A stretch of 32,920 bases of DNA from Methanocalculus sp. (GTDB taxonomy: Archaea; Halobacteriota; Methanomicrobia; Methanomicrobiales; Methanocorpusculaceae), in NCBI GenBank assembly GCA_013329165.1, contig DUKV01000018.1, forward strand, positions 1 through 32,920, given 5' to 3'. Positions 8,961-16,777 of this stretch are shown one piece after another. A model generated the notes under the pieces. It ran no database searches and had not been told where the DNA came from. It worked only from the letters and a program-made list of their open reading frames with translations. Within the stretch, counting starts at the first letter, position 1, and each line of letters begins with the position of its first letter. The translations under genes were made by a program, and so were the position numbers.

Positions 8961-10463
8961 GTGATTGCTTTATTTGTTAAAAGCCCACGCTTTTTAGACA
9001 CAACATTGCGTGACGGGGAACAGACCCCCGGTGTATCGCTGAAACCCGATGACAAGCTGAATATTGCTGCACTTCTCTCAGACATTGGTGTCCATGTCGT
9101 CGAGGTTGGATCAGTTGTCACATCTGAAGGAGAACGAGCCTCTCTCCGGCTGATATCCGATGCAGGACTGAAGGCTGAGATCTGCACCTTTGTCCGGGGT
9201 GTCCAGCTTGATATCGATTATGCAGCAGAGTATGGTGCTGAATCCATCCATCTCGTCATCCCGGTATCTGATCTTCATATCGAGAAGAAACTCCGGAAAG
9301 ACCGGGAGTATGTCATGAAGATGGCATGGGATTCTGTCGAATATGCAAAGGATCGCGGCTTAATCGTAGAGCTCTCTGGCGAAGATGCATCGAGAGCCGA
9401 TCAGGCATACCTGTACGATCTCTATGCAGGAGGTGTGGATCGGGGTGCGGATCGGATCTGCTTCTGTGATACCGTCGGGGTAATGACTCCCGAGCGGGCA
9501 AGCGAGATCATCCCGCCGCTCGCAGAACTGGCCCCTCTCTCGATCCATTGCCACAACGATCTGGGGCTTGGCCTCGCAACGACCCTCTCTGCCCTGAAAT
9601 CCGGAGCATCATGCGCCCATGTGACGGTCAATGGTCTGGGGGAGCGGGCAGGCAACACGCCTCTTGAGGAGCTTGTCATGTCGCTTGAGGTACTCTACGG
9701 GGTGGATACCGGCATTGCGGCTGAAGAGCTCTACCACCTCTCCACACTCGTATCCCGGCTCACCCATGTGCCGCTTGCAATAAACAAGGCGATCGTCGGG
9801 GAGATGGCATTTACCCACGAGAGCGGGATCCATACCCATGGCATCCTCCGTGATGCTGCAACCTATGAGCCGATCATGCCTGAGATGGTCGGAAGACGGC
9901 GGAGGATTCTCCTTGGAAAACACTCGGGCAGCGCCTCTGTTGAGGCCGCTCTGTCTGAGATGGGATACAGGACCGAGCCACGGCAACTCCAGGAGATCGT
10001 CTCCCGGGTGAAGCAGCTTGGCGATGAAGGAAAGAGGGTCACCGACTCGGATCTCCATGCAATCGCAGAAGCGGTGCTGAATATCTCCTGCACGCCGGTG
10101 ATCAGGATGAAACAGTTCACGACGGTCTCAGGCAACAGTGTTATGCCGACCGCATCGGTTACCCTGACCGTCAATGGTGAGGATATCACCCAGGCATCCA
10201 CCGGCACAGGGCCTGTTGATGCGGTCATCATGGCACTCAGGAGGGCAGTACAGGATGTCGGAGATATCACGCTCGAAGAGTACCATGTCGATGCCATCTA
10301 TGGCGGGACAGATGCACTCGTGGACGTCACGGTTAAATTAATGAAGGACGGAGAGTTAATTACCTCCCGTGGAGCCAGGACAGACATCATCATGGCGTCG
10401 GTTGAGGCGATGATATCCGGAATGAACAGGTTATTGAGGGAAAAAGATGAAAACCGGGGCTAA
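8961..10463 (+). CDS. cimA: (R)-citramalate synthase (CimA), 2-isopropylmalate synthase family
   Basis: This 500-residue enzyme condenses acetyl-CoA with a 2-oxo acid. The TIM-barrel domain shows FLDTTLRDGEQTPG near the N-terminus, HCHND at 196-200 (metal ligands), GLGERAGN and the flexible ESGIHTHG segment. A C-terminal regulatory domain (about 380-500, SVTLTVNGED, GTGPVDAVIMALRRA, YGGTDALVDV) is present, which AksA-type homocitrate synthases usually lack. From memory the sequence resembles the methanogen citramalate synthase (pyruvate route to isoleucine) more than LeuA, but the two are close and substrate choice is not proven. The start is a GTG directly after an in-frame TGA, so no longer reading is possible. 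It overlaps ilvB by 17 nt, matching a shared role in isoleucine/valine/leucine synthesis. Confidence 0.85.
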   Translation: MIALFVKSPRFLDTTLRDGEQTPGVSLKPDDKLNIAALLSDIGVHVVEVGSVVTSEGERASLRLISDAGLKAEICTFVRGVQLDIDYAAEYGAESIHLVIPVSDLHIEKKLRKDREYVMKMAWDSVEYAKDRGLIVELSGEDASRADQAYLYDLYAGGVDRGADRICFCDTVGVMTPERASEIIPPLAELAPLSIHCHNDLGLGLATTLSALKSGASCAHVTVNGLGERAGNTPLEELVMSLEVLYGVDTGIAAEELYHLSTLVSRLTHVPLAINKAIVGEMAFTHESGIHTHGILRDAATYEPIMPEMVGRRRRILLGKHSGSASVEAALSEMGYRTEPRQLQEIVSRVKQLGDEGKRVTDSDLHAIAEAVLNISCTPVIRMKQFTTVSGNSVMPTASVTLTVNGEDITQASTGTGPVDAVIMALRRAVQDVGDITLEEYHVDAIYGGTDALVDVTVKLMKDGELITSRGARTDIIMASVEAMISGMNRLLREKDENRG

Positions 10464-12120
10464 AATACTTATTGAAGGACTATTGCGGCAGGGAGTGACG
10501 ACTATCTTCGGCTACCCCGGTGGTGTAGTACTTCCAATCTATGACGAGTTGTACGACTCCCCCCTCCGCCACATTCTTGTGCGACATGAGCAGGCGGCAG
10601 CCCATGCTGCAGACGGATATGCACGTGCATCCGGTAAAACCGGTGTCTGCCTTGCAACATCAGGACCCGGAGCATGCAACCTTGTCACCGGGATTGCCAC
10701 TGCGTTTATGGACTCCATTCCGATGGTGGCACTGACCGGACAGGTCCCAACCGCACTGCTTGGGAACGATGCCTTTCAGGAGTCGGATATCACCGGCATC
10801 ACCATGCCGGTCACAAAACACAGCTACCTCGTCAAGAGGACTGAGGATATTGACACTGTCCTTGGTGAGGCATTCCATATCGCCGGCACCGGCCGGCAGG
10901 GTCCTGTCTTAATCGATCTTCCAAAGGATGTCGTCACCAACGAGGCACCTGATCCGGTGCCTCAGAAGGAGATCTCTCTCAGGGGGTACAACCCGACATT
11001 CAAAGGGCATCCCAGGCAGATTGAAAAAGCCCTCTCAATGATCGCAGAGGCAGAGCGGCCGGTGATCTATGCGGGTGGAGGCGTCATTGCATCTGATGCG
11101 TCACCTGAGCTGATCCGGTTTGCTGAGATGACCGGGATTCCGGTGACGACCACCCTGATGGGTATCGGCGCCATCCCCTGCGATCACCCACTCAACCTCG
11201 GGATGCTCGGGATGCATGGTACCAGGTATGCCAACTATGCCATCACCGAATGCGATCTCTTAATCACCATCGGCGCACGATTTGATGACCGGGTAACCGG
11301 CAGGGTTCAGTCTTTTGCCCCAAATGCCAGGATCATCCATATCGATATCGATCCAGCCGAGATCGGTAAGAGCAAGATGGTTGATCTCCCGATCGTCGGC
11401 GACTCCCGCCATGTGCTGACCTGCATGCTTGACCGGCTCACCGGAACAACCGACCGGTCCCTCTGGAACGAGAAGATCAACCACTGGAAGGTGGAGTACC
11501 CGATGGCCTGCCCGGATGACGGGGTGCTCAGACCACAGCTAGTCATTAAAACCCTCTCCGATCTCCTTGATGGCGAGGGGATCATCGTCTCCGAGGTCGG
11601 GCAGAACCAGATGTGGACTGCACAGCAGTTCTGTTTCAAACACCCGCGAACCTGGATCACCTCCGGGGGTCTTGGTACGATGGGATATGGTCTGCCGGCT
11701 GCAATGGGGGCCCACTTTGCCCGACCCGATCCCCCGGTCTTTGATATTGCGGGAGATGGGAGTATCCAGATGAATATCCAGGAGTTTGGCACTATTGTCC
11801 AGTATGATATTCCGGTTAAGGTTGTCATCCTGAATAACATGTATCTGGGCATGGTCAGGCAGTGGCAGGAGCTCTTCTATGATCGCCGCTACTCCTATAC
11901 CGAACTACCGTCTGTGGACTTCGTCGGTATTGCCGCAGCATATGGAATCGACGGAATGCGGGTTGATTCTGCAGACCAGGTCAAAGAGGCGCTGAGTGCC
12001 GCCATCGATACAGAAGGCCCGTTCGTCCTTGACTTCAGGGTGGAACGGGAGGAGAATGTCTTCCCGATGGTGCCTGCCGGTGCTGCCATCAATGAGATGA
12101 TTGGAGGGGAGAAGAAATGA
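10447..12120 (+). CDS. ilvB: Acetolactate synthase, large catalytic subunit
   Basis: The enzyme uses thiamine diphosphate to join pyruvate with pyruvate or 2-oxobutyrate, the first common step of valine/leucine and isoleucine synthesis. The 557 residues show FGYPGGVVLPIYDEL, the catalytic Glu in RHEQAAAHAADGYA (E48), ATSGPGACNLVTG, the FAD/central domain with GARFDDRVTG, and the C-terminal diphosphate-binding motif GDGS (from 436) ending in NN before MYLGMVRQWQ. It is the FAD-containing anabolic type and is full length. The ATG follows GAGGGA by 6 nt and lies inside the end of cimA; the stop overlaps the start of ilvN as ATGA. Coupled translation with its regulatory subunit is therefore expected. 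Confidence 0.97.
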   Translation: MKTGAKILIEGLLRQGVTTIFGYPGGVVLPIYDELYDSPLRHILVRHEQAAAHAADGYARASGKTGVCLATSGPGACNLVTGIATAFMDSIPMVALTGQVPTALLGNDAFQESDITGITMPVTKHSYLVKRTEDIDTVLGEAFHIAGTGRQGPVLIDLPKDVVTNEAPDPVPQKEISLRGYNPTFKGHPRQIEKALSMIAEAERPVIYAGGGVIASDASPELIRFAEMTGIPVTTTLMGIGAIPCDHPLNLGMLGMHGTRYANYAITECDLLITIGARFDDRVTGRVQSFAPNARIIHIDIDPAEIGKSKMVDLPIVGDSRHVLTCMLDRLTGTTDRSLWNEKINHWKVEYPMACPDDGVLRPQLVIKTLSDLLDGEGIIVSEVGQNQMWTAQQFCFKHPRTWITSGGLGTMGYGLPAAMGAHFARPDPPVFDIAGDGSIQMNIQEFGTIVQYDIPVKVVILNNMYLGMVRQWQELFYDRRYSYTELPSVDFVGIAAAYGIDGMRVDSADQVKEALSAAIDTEGPFVLDFRVEREENVFPMVPAGAAINEMIGGEKK

Positions 12121-12617
12121 ACGTCCATACCCTCTCGGTCCTTGTTGAGAACCGTTCCGGTGTCCTCTCCAGGGTGGCCGGAATGTTCTCCCGACGTGGA
12201 TTCAATATCGAGAGCCTGGCTGTCGGCACCTGCGAAGTGCCCGAGATGAGCCGGATCACCATCACCGTGCATGGGGATGATACCCGGATCGAACAGGTGA
12301 AGAAGCAGCTGAACAAGCTGATCGATGTCATCAAGGTCTCGGATATCACCTATCACGAGCATGTCCGGCGTGAACTGGCACTCATCAAAGTGGTTGCAAA
12401 CCCGGGCAGCACCCGTGCCGAGGTGATGCAGATCGCAGATACCTTCAGGGCGCAGATCATCGATGTCGGATCAAAGACACTTATCCTGCAGGTGGTCGGC
12501 CCGCCCGAGAAGATCGATGCACTTGAAAAACTCCTCCGCCAGTACGGGGTGAAGGAGCTGGTGAGGACGGGAACAATCGCGGTCCTGCGTGGTTCAAAGA
12601 CCACGGCCGGAGAGTAG
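12117..12617 (+). CDS. ilvN: Acetolactate synthase, small regulatory subunit
   Basis: This 166-residue protein has an N-terminal ACT domain (about 3-75: HTLSVLVENRSGVLSRVAGM, FSRRGFNIESLAVG) and the C-terminal domain of acetolactate synthase small subunits (about 80-160: ELALIKVVANPGSTRAEV, LLRQYGVKELVRTG). It binds the large subunit, raises its activity and gives feedback inhibition by valine in characterised homologues. It resembles the IlvH type in size. The ATG overlaps the ilvB stop by 4 nt, with GGAGGGGAG just upstream as a strong ribosome-binding site. It is the last gene of the operon; ilvC and ilvD are not in this window. Confidence 0.97.
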   Translation: MNVHTLSVLVENRSGVLSRVAGMFSRRGFNIESLAVGTCEVPEMSRITITVHGDDTRIEQVKKQLNKLIDVIKVSDITYHEHVRRELALIKVVANPGSTRAEVMQIADTFRAQIIDVGSKTLILQVVGPPEKIDALEKLLRQYGVKELVRTGTIAVLRGSKTTAGE

Positions 12618-12635
12618 TTCCTCCGGAAATAACTC

Positions 12636-12643
12636 TTTTTTTT
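12636..12643 (+). terminator. T-run terminator after ilvN
   Basis: Eight consecutive T residues begin 19 bases after the ilvN stop codon. This fits archaeal intrinsic termination of the cimA-ilvB-ilvN transcript. Confidence 0.5.
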
Positions 12644-12778
12644 CATCAATCTGCTGTATCAGCCTCTCCTCCTCTTGCAGAGGGACACATTTTCTTCCTG
12701 CGCCGGAACGGCATCTGATTACGTTCAGGCTGAATCGGGCGTTCATTCTGATTGGATCCTGGTTATGAATCGAGCATG

Positions 12779-12784
12779 TTATAT
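12779..12784 (+). promoter_or_regulatory. Probable TATA box of the symporter operon, leaderless start
   Basis: TTATAT is centred about 29 nt before the ATG at 12811. That spacing puts the transcript start at or within a few bases of the start codon. No Shine-Dalgarno sequence precedes that ATG, which agrees with leaderless translation of the first gene. Confidence 0.45.
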
Positions 12785-12810
12785 GTTAGCATGGCACACA
12801 TTTGCATCAT

Positions 12811-12918
12811 ATGCTATTTGGATTGCCTGAACTAACAGTGTATACCGTTCTTGGAACGATACTGGTTATCATCATTCTGCTGGTTATCTGGGCGCTGCGA
12901 TTCCCGGAGGGTGATTGA
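12811..12918 (+). CDS. 35-residue one-helix protein, symporter small accessory protein type
   Basis: A complete small reading frame encodes 35 residues: a short polar start (MLFGLPELTVY), one hydrophobic helix (about residues 12-29, TVLGTILVIIILLVIWAL) and a charged end (RFPEGD). It lies directly before the symporter gene; its stop ends 2 nt before the symporter ATG, and its last codons contain GGAGGGTGAT, a near-perfect Shine-Dalgarno sequence for the symporter. Small membrane proteins are known partners of several SSS-family transporters, and this one fits the 'symporter small accessory protein' type found before such genes in methanogens. A TATA box at the right distance makes it the first, leaderless gene of a two-gene operon. 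That it binds the transporter is inferred from position. Confidence 0.7.
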   Translation: MLFGLPELTVYTVLGTILVIIILLVIWALRFPEGD

Positions 12919-12920
12919 GT

Positions 12921-14441
12921 ATGGCAGATGCAATGACGTTTGTCATCATCATCGTCTACTTCCTTCTTCTGATCGGGATCGGTGCCTGGGCCTCCAGAAA
13001 AATTCTGAATACCGAGGATTACATCCTCGCGGGAAGATCGCTTGGATTCTGGGTCTTCACAATCCTGATGGTCGCCTCCATCTGCAGCGGGATGACGCTC
13101 CTTGGGGTGTCAGGGCTCGGATATGCCTCCGGCTGGCCGACGATCTGGGAGCAGATCTTTGTTCCTGCGGCCGCTGCCTTCTGTATCACGATCTTTGGGA
13201 TGAAACTCCATACGGTCGGGCGTGAGAACGGGTATCTGACGCTTGAAGATTATTTTGCCCATCGGTTTGAGAGTGTGAAGCATCTCCGCGGCCTCTCAGC
13301 CATCGCCGGGATTACTGTCTCCCTGATCTATCTTGTCGGCCAGTATACTGCAATCAGCATCGTCCTGATCTGGCTCTTTGGGATAGCCCACTGGCAGGCT
13401 CTGATTATCGCCGGTATCATTATCACGACTTATACGGTGATTGGCGGTCTCTATGCGGTTTCATGGACGACCCTTATCCAGGGGCTGATATTGATCTTTG
13501 GTGTCATCGCCATCGCTCCGGTTTTGATTATGCGTGCAGGGGGCCTCGCGCATATCAACGAAGTGCTTGCCGGCATTGATCCGAATTTTGTTCAGCCATG
13601 GTATCCATCACCGGTCTATGCAGGATATGCCTTTGCAACACCGGAGTTCCTCTTCTCATTTGGCATCCTCCTGATGGTCGGTCTTGCCTGTGCTCCGCAT
13701 GTGATCAACAATGTCCTTGCTGCAAAAGAGACGAAATACTTCAAATGGTCTCCCCTGATTGCGTTTCTTATCTACCTCGTGGTGATGTTCCTTGTCAAAT
13801 TCGTCGGATTTGCTGTCCGTGTGCTTGTTGAAGAAGGCCAGATCGTTCTCCCCGAAGCCATAAATGCACAGGACTTTTCATTCATCCTTGGAGTCGAGTT
13901 TGCCGCACCAAATATGCTTATCTGGGCATTCTTTGCCGTTATCGTGCTGGCTGCGGTGATGTCAACAACCGATCGCCTGATGCTCACCATCGGGACGATC
14001 TTCTCCTGGGATATCTACAAGAATATCCTTCATCCCGAGGCATCAACGAAGAGAGTACTCACTGTATCAAAAGTCTCGGTATTTCTCGCAGCTGTCATAT
14101 CGCTTATTCTTGCGATAAACCCTCCTGAAATGCTCGCATGGCTGATCTGGATGGGTATTGGCGTGATGCTCTCCACGTTTGCCATCCCGATCCTTGGAGG
14201 TCTCTACTGGAGGGGGGCAACCACAAAAGGCGCACTCGCATCAATGGCTGTCGGACTTGTCGGATCAGGTATCTTTGGGTACTACCATCAGTTCGTGGCA
14301 AAGCTCCCTGTACATTTCAGCCTGTATTCTGTGACGCTCGCACTGATTGCCCTTGTTGTTGTGAGCCTTTTCACCACAAAGAACAGCCAGAAAGTGCTTG
14401 ATGAGACGATGACCGGCTGGTATATCTTTAAAAGAAAGTAG
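12921..14441 (+). CDS. Sodium:solute symporter (SSS family)
   Basis: This roughly 506-residue protein has about 13 membrane helices with the LeuT fold. Family marks are NTEDYILAGRSLGFWV after helix 1, SICSGMTLLGVSGLGY in helix 2 (sodium-site region), TVIGGLYAVSWTTLIQGLILI in the helix 6 region, and VMSTTDRLMLTIGTIFSWDIY, the usual helix 9 signature with Ser/Thr sodium ligands. SSS carriers bring in sugars, amino acids, acetate, pantothenate or other acids with sodium; the substrate here cannot be read from the sequence. A monocarboxylate such as acetate would suit this kind of organism but is a guess. A TTG two codons upstream is possible, but the ATG has GGAGGGTGAT 5 nt before it and is preferred. 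Confidence 0.92.
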   Translation: MADAMTFVIIIVYFLLLIGIGAWASRKILNTEDYILAGRSLGFWVFTILMVASICSGMTLLGVSGLGYASGWPTIWEQIFVPAAAAFCITIFGMKLHTVGRENGYLTLEDYFAHRFESVKHLRGLSAIAGITVSLIYLVGQYTAISIVLIWLFGIAHWQALIIAGIIITTYTVIGGLYAVSWTTLIQGLILIFGVIAIAPVLIMRAGGLAHINEVLAGIDPNFVQPWYPSPVYAGYAFATPEFLFSFGILLMVGLACAPHVINNVLAAKETKYFKWSPLIAFLIYLVVMFLVKFVGFAVRVLVEEGQIVLPEAINAQDFSFILGVEFAAPNMLIWAFFAVIVLAAVMSTTDRLMLTIGTIFSWDIYKNILHPEASTKRVLTVSKVSVFLAAVISLILAINPPEMLAWLIWMGIGVMLSTFAIPILGGLYWRGATTKGALASMAVGLVGSGIFGYYHQFVAKLPVHFSLYSVTLALIALVVVSLFTTKNSQKVLDETMTGWYIFKRK

Positions 14442-14501
14442 GAATTGATTGGTGTAATCAGGATCGATCACAACCCTTATTTTCTCCCCTCGCCCGTAAA
14501 C

Positions 14502-14510
14502 TATACTTTA
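14502..14510 (+). promoter_or_regulatory. TATA box of the histidine kinase gene, probably leaderless
   Basis: TATACTTTA is centred about 25 nt before the GTG at 14531. This spacing predicts that the transcript begins at the start codon itself. No strong Shine-Dalgarno sequence is present. Confidence 0.5.
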
Positions 14511-14530
14511 TGATCGGATGTGTGGGTTGA

Positions 14531-16408
14531 GTGGTGAAGAAGATAGTTTTTTCTGAGAAAATCCCGTTCAGCTGGCTTCTTTTTGGAAGCATGTTGCTCA
14601 TCATCCTTATTGTCACCGCAGTCGTCATCAATGTCAACTACAACTCATCCCGGGATCAGCTCGAGAACACCATGCTCCTATTGCAGGAGAAAAACGAAGA
14701 AGGGCTCATCCAGTCGATGCTCCTTGTCGATCAGGGGCTTCTCCTCTTTGACCAGTCTCTTGATTACAAACTCAGAGGTCCGATGGATTCCTTCCTCTCT
14801 GCCTATCAGGAGAGTGGAGGAGATCCCGGGAAAATCAATCTTGAAGGGCTGAAAGCATCATTTGGGGAAGGCTATGAGCTCTATATCATTAATGATACAG
14901 GAGTGATCGAATATACCACGTATTCCCCTGATCATCTCCTGGATTTTTCCGAATATCCACAATTCTATGCCCGCCTGACAAAGATCCGGGCAGGGAATGT
15001 CTTTGTCTCGGATCGGATCGTCAAGGATTTCTCAACCGGCATGTTCCGGAAGTTCGTCTATCATCCAACTCCCGATCACCGCTATATTCTGGAGATCAGC
15101 TACATGGATGCTGAGATCCAGGAGATGCGATCGGCGCTCAGGTACACAGAGCCTGCTGAAAAAATTATTGAGATGAACCCGTACCTCACCTCTCTCAGGA
15201 TTTTTAATTTTAAAGGGGATGAGGTGGGCAATTCCAGTTATGTTCCTGAAGAGCAGCGCTCTGAGATCATCGGGACGGTGCTGGAAACCGGAGAGTCACT
15301 GGAAATTGAGAATCCGGATTCTGATACCTTCACCCGTTTCCTCTTTGTCGATCTCTCCTCAAATGGCAACCCGCCTGAGATGGACCTCGTTGCAGAGATG
15401 ACCTATACGACTACTCCGATTGAGCAGGAACTTCATTATCTTCTGATGCTGCATCTCCTCATTGCCACCATTGCCATTCTGATCGGGGGCATTCTCGCCT
15501 ATGCAGTCACCCAACGGATCACACAGCCGATTCTCCGCCTGGTTAATGATACAGAAACCATCTCCGGTGGCAATCTCGATCACCCAATTGAGATCGCGGG
15601 ACCCCCCGAGCTCAGGTCGCTCTCCCTCTCGATCCGGCAGATGGTAGATCAGCTGAAGGAGATGATGGGCCGGCTCCAGGCATCTGAAGAAGAGCTGAGG
15701 GTGCAGAATGAAGAGCTGGAAGAGCGGGTGCTTGAGCGGACCGCTGACCTGACAGAAGCTCACGCGAAGGTTGGCTTCTATCTTGACCTGATCACCCATG
15801 ATATCAATAACACAAACCACACCTCACTCCTCTATCTCGAACTCCTGGAATCCGAGGCTGATGCATCGCTTGCTCCTTATGTTGAAGGGCTCCGAAATTC
15901 CCTGAAGAAGAGTGACGAGATCATCGACAACGTCGCGACCCTGCGGGAGATCCAGGATGCAGAGGCGTCCCTTCAGCCTGTCCGGCTCGCCCCTCTGCTC
16001 AGGAAAGAAGCGCATGGAGACGATCGGATAGCCATTCTCATGGAGGATGAAGATATTGCTGTCTGTGCAGACTCCCTCCTCTCCCAGGCAATATCTAATA
16101 TCATCGCAAACAGCCTGAAGTTCGGCGGGGACGATGTCAGCATCACCATCTCAGTAACTTCAGAAGGTGATGATCTCCTGATACGAATCGATGATACCGG
16201 ACCCGGCATTCCGGACGCGATAAAACCGGAAATCTTCACAAAATACAAGCGGGGAACCGAGAGGGTGAGGGGGAAGGGGCTTGGCCTCTTCATCGTCCAT
16301 ACACTGATAGTTGATCGCTATGGTGGCTCGATCATCGTTGAAGACCGGGTGCCGGGTGATCCCACGCAGGGCGTATCATTTGTTATCCGGCTGAAAAAAG
16401 CGGACTGA
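14531..16408 (+). CDS. Membrane sensor histidine kinase (orphan)
   Basis: The 625-residue protein has one membrane helix at about 13-34, an extracytoplasmic sensor domain of about 265 residues (probably Cache-like, inferred from layout), a second helix at about 301-325, a HAMP domain (RITQPILRLVNDTETISGG, to about 378), a heptad-rich coiled coil (EEELRVQNEELEERVLERT) and a kinase core. The phospho-acceptor is H423 in ITHDINN. The ATPase domain has the N box (NIIANSLKFGG, near 523), G1 (DDTGPGIPD, near 553) and G2 (GKGLGLFIV, near 580). The H-D-I-N-N form of the H box is often seen in methanogen kinases. No response regulator is nearby, so its partner is unknown. The start is one of two tandem GTG codons. 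Confidence 0.93.
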   Translation: MVKKIVFSEKIPFSWLLFGSMLLIILIVTAVVINVNYNSSRDQLENTMLLLQEKNEEGLIQSMLLVDQGLLLFDQSLDYKLRGPMDSFLSAYQESGGDPGKINLEGLKASFGEGYELYIINDTGVIEYTTYSPDHLLDFSEYPQFYARLTKIRAGNVFVSDRIVKDFSTGMFRKFVYHPTPDHRYILEISYMDAEIQEMRSALRYTEPAEKIIEMNPYLTSLRIFNFKGDEVGNSSYVPEEQRSEIIGTVLETGESLEIENPDSDTFTRFLFVDLSSNGNPPEMDLVAEMTYTTTPIEQELHYLLMLHLLIATIAILIGGILAYAVTQRITQPILRLVNDTETISGGNLDHPIEIAGPPELRSLSLSIRQMVDQLKEMMGRLQASEEELRVQNEELEERVLERTADLTEAHAKVGFYLDLITHDINNTNHTSLLYLELLESEADASLAPYVEGLRNSLKKSDEIIDNVATLREIQDAEASLQPVRLAPLLRKEAHGDDRIAILMEDEDIAVCADSLLSQAISNIIANSLKFGGDDVSITISVTSEGDDLLIRIDDTGPGIPDAIKPEIFTKYKRGTERVRGKGLGLFIVHTLIVDRYGGSIIVEDRVPGDPTQGVSFVIRLKKAD

Positions 16409-16504
16409 AAAGGCTCTTCGCTGATCTGTTGCGGGTTTTACATAGGGAACGAGTCATCATCCGGCTATCAGATGTTTGAATCATGCATTCGGATCTGTTC
16501 ACTC

Positions 16505-16603
16505 AGGCGCTTTCCCCACCGCCCCGTCCCCGTCCTCACATGCTTCGCAGGGAGGTTGTACCGGGCGGCCGCAGATGCAGCGCGGGAGGGGCGGGAAGGC
16601 TTT
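16505..16603. other. GC-rich imperfect long hairpin, possible structured RNA
   Basis: In the 369-base gap between convergent genes (16409-16777), a C-rich arm at 16509-16530 can pair with a G-rich arm at 16584-16600: CCC/GGG, T/A, CCCC/GGGG, G/C, CC/GG and further pairs with small bulges, about 16 bp in all, closing a loop of about 50 bases that contains GCGGCCGC. On the minus strand a good TATA box, TTTATATT (16618-16625), lies about 25 nt before the point where the G-to-C arm would begin, so a minus-strand RNA starting near 16597 is conceivable. No coding frame here looks real. Pairing is read directly; transcription is inference. Confidence 0.3.
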
Positions 16604-16620
16604 GTGGGCTACCAGAGAAT

Positions 16621-16676
16621 ATAAACCCCGATTCGAAGAATCGCCTTTCAGGTTGCTCTGATGAGCAAGGGTTTAT
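16621..16676. repeat. Perfect four-way-junction inverted-repeat element
   Basis: A 56-base stretch folds completely: outer stem ATAAACCC (16621-16628)/GGGTTTAT (16669-16676), then hairpin CGATTC-GAA-GAATCG (16629-16643), mini-hairpin CCT-TTC-AGG (16644-16652) and hairpin TTGCTC-TGAT-GAGCAA (16653-16668). All 23 base pairs are Watson-Crick and no base is left over at the junction. It lies between two convergent genes. It is not a tRNA (wrong arm sizes, no TTCGA-type T arm). Candidate roles are a structured RNA, a protein-binding cruciform or a remnant of a mobile element end; I cannot choose between them. Confidence 0.55.
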
Positions 16677-16777
16677 CACCCCTGTCAGCCTGATCCAGCT
16701 CTACCCCGCCCCCCGATACCCGCGCCGCACCTGCTTCAAACTACCCCCATGAAATAGCGAGCAGTCAATAAAAGATT

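Noticed and set aside
16657..16664. CTGATGAG, like a hammerhead ribozyme core
   Set aside because: The required GAAA box and cleavage-site helix are missing; the sequence is explained by the hairpin TTGCTC-TGAT-GAGCAA.
16653..16694. TGATGA followed by CTGA, resembling C and D boxes of an archaeal guide RNA
   Set aside because: The TGATGA lies inside a stable hairpin, the spacing to CTGA is about 26 bases rather than 10-14, and no D'/C' pair is present.
16476..16752. Short plus-strand frames in the gap after the histidine kinase
   Set aside because: They are Pro/Arg-rich products of a GC-rich structured region with no ribosome-binding sequence and no protein-like pattern.
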